Translations under genes and position numbers: made by a program | The notes under the pieces: model-generated | Databases searched by the model: none | Seen by the model: only the letters and a program-made list of their open reading frames with translations | Told to the model about the DNA's origin: nothing | Shown: piece by piece, positions 62,658 through 64,000 of the stretch | How positions within the stretch are numbered: the first letter of the stretch is position 1 | How the letters are laid out: each line of letters begins with the position of its first letter | Assembly: GCF_014196835.1 (NCBI RefSeq) | Contig: NZ_JACIEK010000009.1 | Span: 62,001 to 126,000 of the forward strand | Reading direction: 5' to 3' | Origin: Aureimonas pseudogalii | GTDB taxonomy: Bacteria; Pseudomonadota; Alphaproteobacteria; Rhizobiales; Rhizobiaceae | Length of the DNA stretch: 64,000 nucleotides

Positions 62658-63883
62658 CAGGGCGTCGCCTGCGTGGGGCGAAGCTCGCTGCCGAGTTCGG
62701 CGCCGGCCGGCGCGCTCTCGTTGCTCGCTGCGGCGCTGGCCGGCGCCTCGGCCGGCGGCCCGCCGGGCTCGCCCGGCCGGGCGGGCCGGGCCGTGGGCAG
62801 CGGAATGCCGTAGGCGGCGATGAGTGAGACGTTCGGCTCGATGTCGCCGCGCCCCGCCGCACCGCCGAGCGAGACGGGAACGGCAGCGGGCGGGCGATCG
62901 AGTTCGCTCATGTAGGGCGAGCCGAACGTCTCCTCGCGCTTGTCCTCGGTCTCGCGCTCGTTCGCCCGCGCCGTGCGCCCGGCCGGCGAGCAGATCTCCG
63001 CGCTGACGTCGGCGGGCGGTCCGGCGGAGGGCGGCAGGTCGGTCACCACGTCGCGGATCGAGCGCGGGTTGGTGTTGAAGCCGTTCTCGATCACCTCGGC
63101 GGCGGCGCGCTCGCGCACGATCGGCCCCTCGGCGCCCAGCACCACGGCCACGATGGTGCGCCCGTCGCGCGTGGCGGAGGCCACGAGATTGAAGCCCGAC
63201 GCGCAGATATAGCCGGTCTTCATGCCGTCGGCGCCGCGATAGCGCCCGAGCAGCCCGTTGCCGTTCTTCATGATCCCCTGCCCCACCACGATCGCCTCGG
63301 TGGAGAAATAGTCGGCATAGGTCGGAAACTCGCGGCGGATCGCGGTGCCGAGAATCGCAAGATCCTTGGCGCTCGAATATTGCCCGTCCTGCGGCAGACC
63401 GTTGGGATTGACGAAATGCGTGTCGAGCATCTGCAACGCCGCGGCGTCGGCATTCATCCGGCCGACGAAGGTTTCGAGCGAGCCGTCGCCGAGGGTCTGC
63501 GCGATGGCGTAGGCGACGTCGTTGGCCGACTTCACCAGCATCATGCGCAGCGCCATGTCGAGCCGCATCACCGAGCCGGGCTTGTAGCCCATCTTCGAGG
63601 GCGCCTGCGCGGTGGCGGCGCGCGTCATCACCACGGGCGTGTCCGGCGCGACCTCGCCCGCCTGCAGCGCCTTCAGCGTGACATAGGCGGTCATCAGCTT
63701 GGTGGTGGACGCCGGATACCAGCGCTGGGTGGCGTTGTGCTGCGACAGGACCTTGCCCGTCGCCACGTCCACCGCGATCGTGTTGAGGGCGCTGGCCGGC
63801 GTTGCCACCGCCAGGAGACCGAACAGGATGAGACCCCGCGCCATGAGGCTGCGGACCCGGGCATCGCGGCGCGTCGTCGTCAT
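62657..63883 (-). CDS. D-alanyl-D-alanine carboxypeptidase (penicillin-binding protein 5/6 type)
   Basis: The 408-residue exported protein has a signal peptide (to about residue 33, ATPASA), a serine peptidase domain with STTK (nucleophile near 59), SAN near 121 and KTG near 223, and a C-terminal Pro/Ala-rich extension of about 90 residues in place of the usual beta domain and amphipathic anchor. It trims the terminal D-Ala of peptidoglycan stems in the periplasm. The ATG at 63883 has a GGAG site; an upstream start at 63934 is less likely. Confidence 0.93.
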
Positions 63884-64000
63884 GAGGTCTCCGTCGAGGG
63901 GCGACGGGTCGACGCCCTTCGCGCGAGCAGACATAACAAGTGCGTTCAGAAGAATCGACCGGTCCGCCGGTCGGACGGATCGCTCGCCATGCTATCAAGC

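Overview
This 64 kb window is high-GC chromosomal DNA from an alphaproteobacterium, most likely of the order Hyphomicrobiales (Rhizobiales). The evidence is the gene content and order: a complete mraZ-to-ftsZ division and cell-wall (dcw) cluster followed by lpxC, bamD, recN and ligA, a PodJ-like polarity factor, GapR (DUF2312), the ligase-associated Lhr-type helicase and PdeM, and TTAA-N7-TTAA (CtrA-like) boxes. I cannot name the genus. There are no tRNAs, IS elements, prophage genes or CRISPR arrays; the only structural RNA gene seen is rnpB.

Layout. 1-7.4 kb: the 3' end of an Lhr-type helicase gene and pdeM, separated by an oppositely oriented block of three TadE/TadG-like genes (one with a von Willebrand A domain) and a SulP anion transporter. 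7.4-9.8 kb: DUF3429, TIGR02186 and TSUP membrane proteins. 9.8-21.2 kb: podJ-like gene, a MerR regulator, a small basic ORF, prmA, a SCO-family gene, an MFS transporter, a Tim44-like protein, azlCD, and a DnaQ-type exonuclease with an unusual SWIM-like C-terminus. 21.2-48.3 kb: a nearly unbroken minus-strand run, in transcription order mraZ-rsmH-ftsL-ftsI-murE-murF-mraY-murD-ftsW-murG-murC-murB-[plus-strand metallophosphoesterase]-ddlB-ftsQ-ftsA-ftsZ-lpxC-bamD-recN-ligA. Most junctions are ATGA overlaps or gaps of a few bases.

48.6-64 kb: rnpB, then a neighbourhood rich in peptidoglycan turnover and recycling genes: a lytic transglycosylase, a DnaJ/TerB protein with an AmpD-like amidase, a GH25 muramidase lipoprotein, an MltB-like transglycosylase, D-amino-acid dehydrogenase with a divergent Lrp-type regulator, MurQ etherase, and a D,D-carboxypeptidase coupled to a CobW-type GTPase. 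Transaldolase, gapR, a GNAT/CelD-like protein, DUF924, TusA and two low-complexity exported small proteins lie among them.

Together, peptidoglycan precursor synthesis and division are made from one long cluster, while remodelling and recycling functions lie just beyond it. The most notable regulatory signals are four TGGG repeats at exact 10-bp spacing upstream of mraZ (probable MraZ operator, overlapping a candidate promoter), a perfect CtrA-type box in front of ddlB-ftsQ-ftsA-ftsZ, and an intrinsic-terminator-like hairpin between ftsI and murE. I did not find a clearly new multi-gene system; the window is mostly core genome, and the candidates for novelty are regulatory or single-gene oddities.
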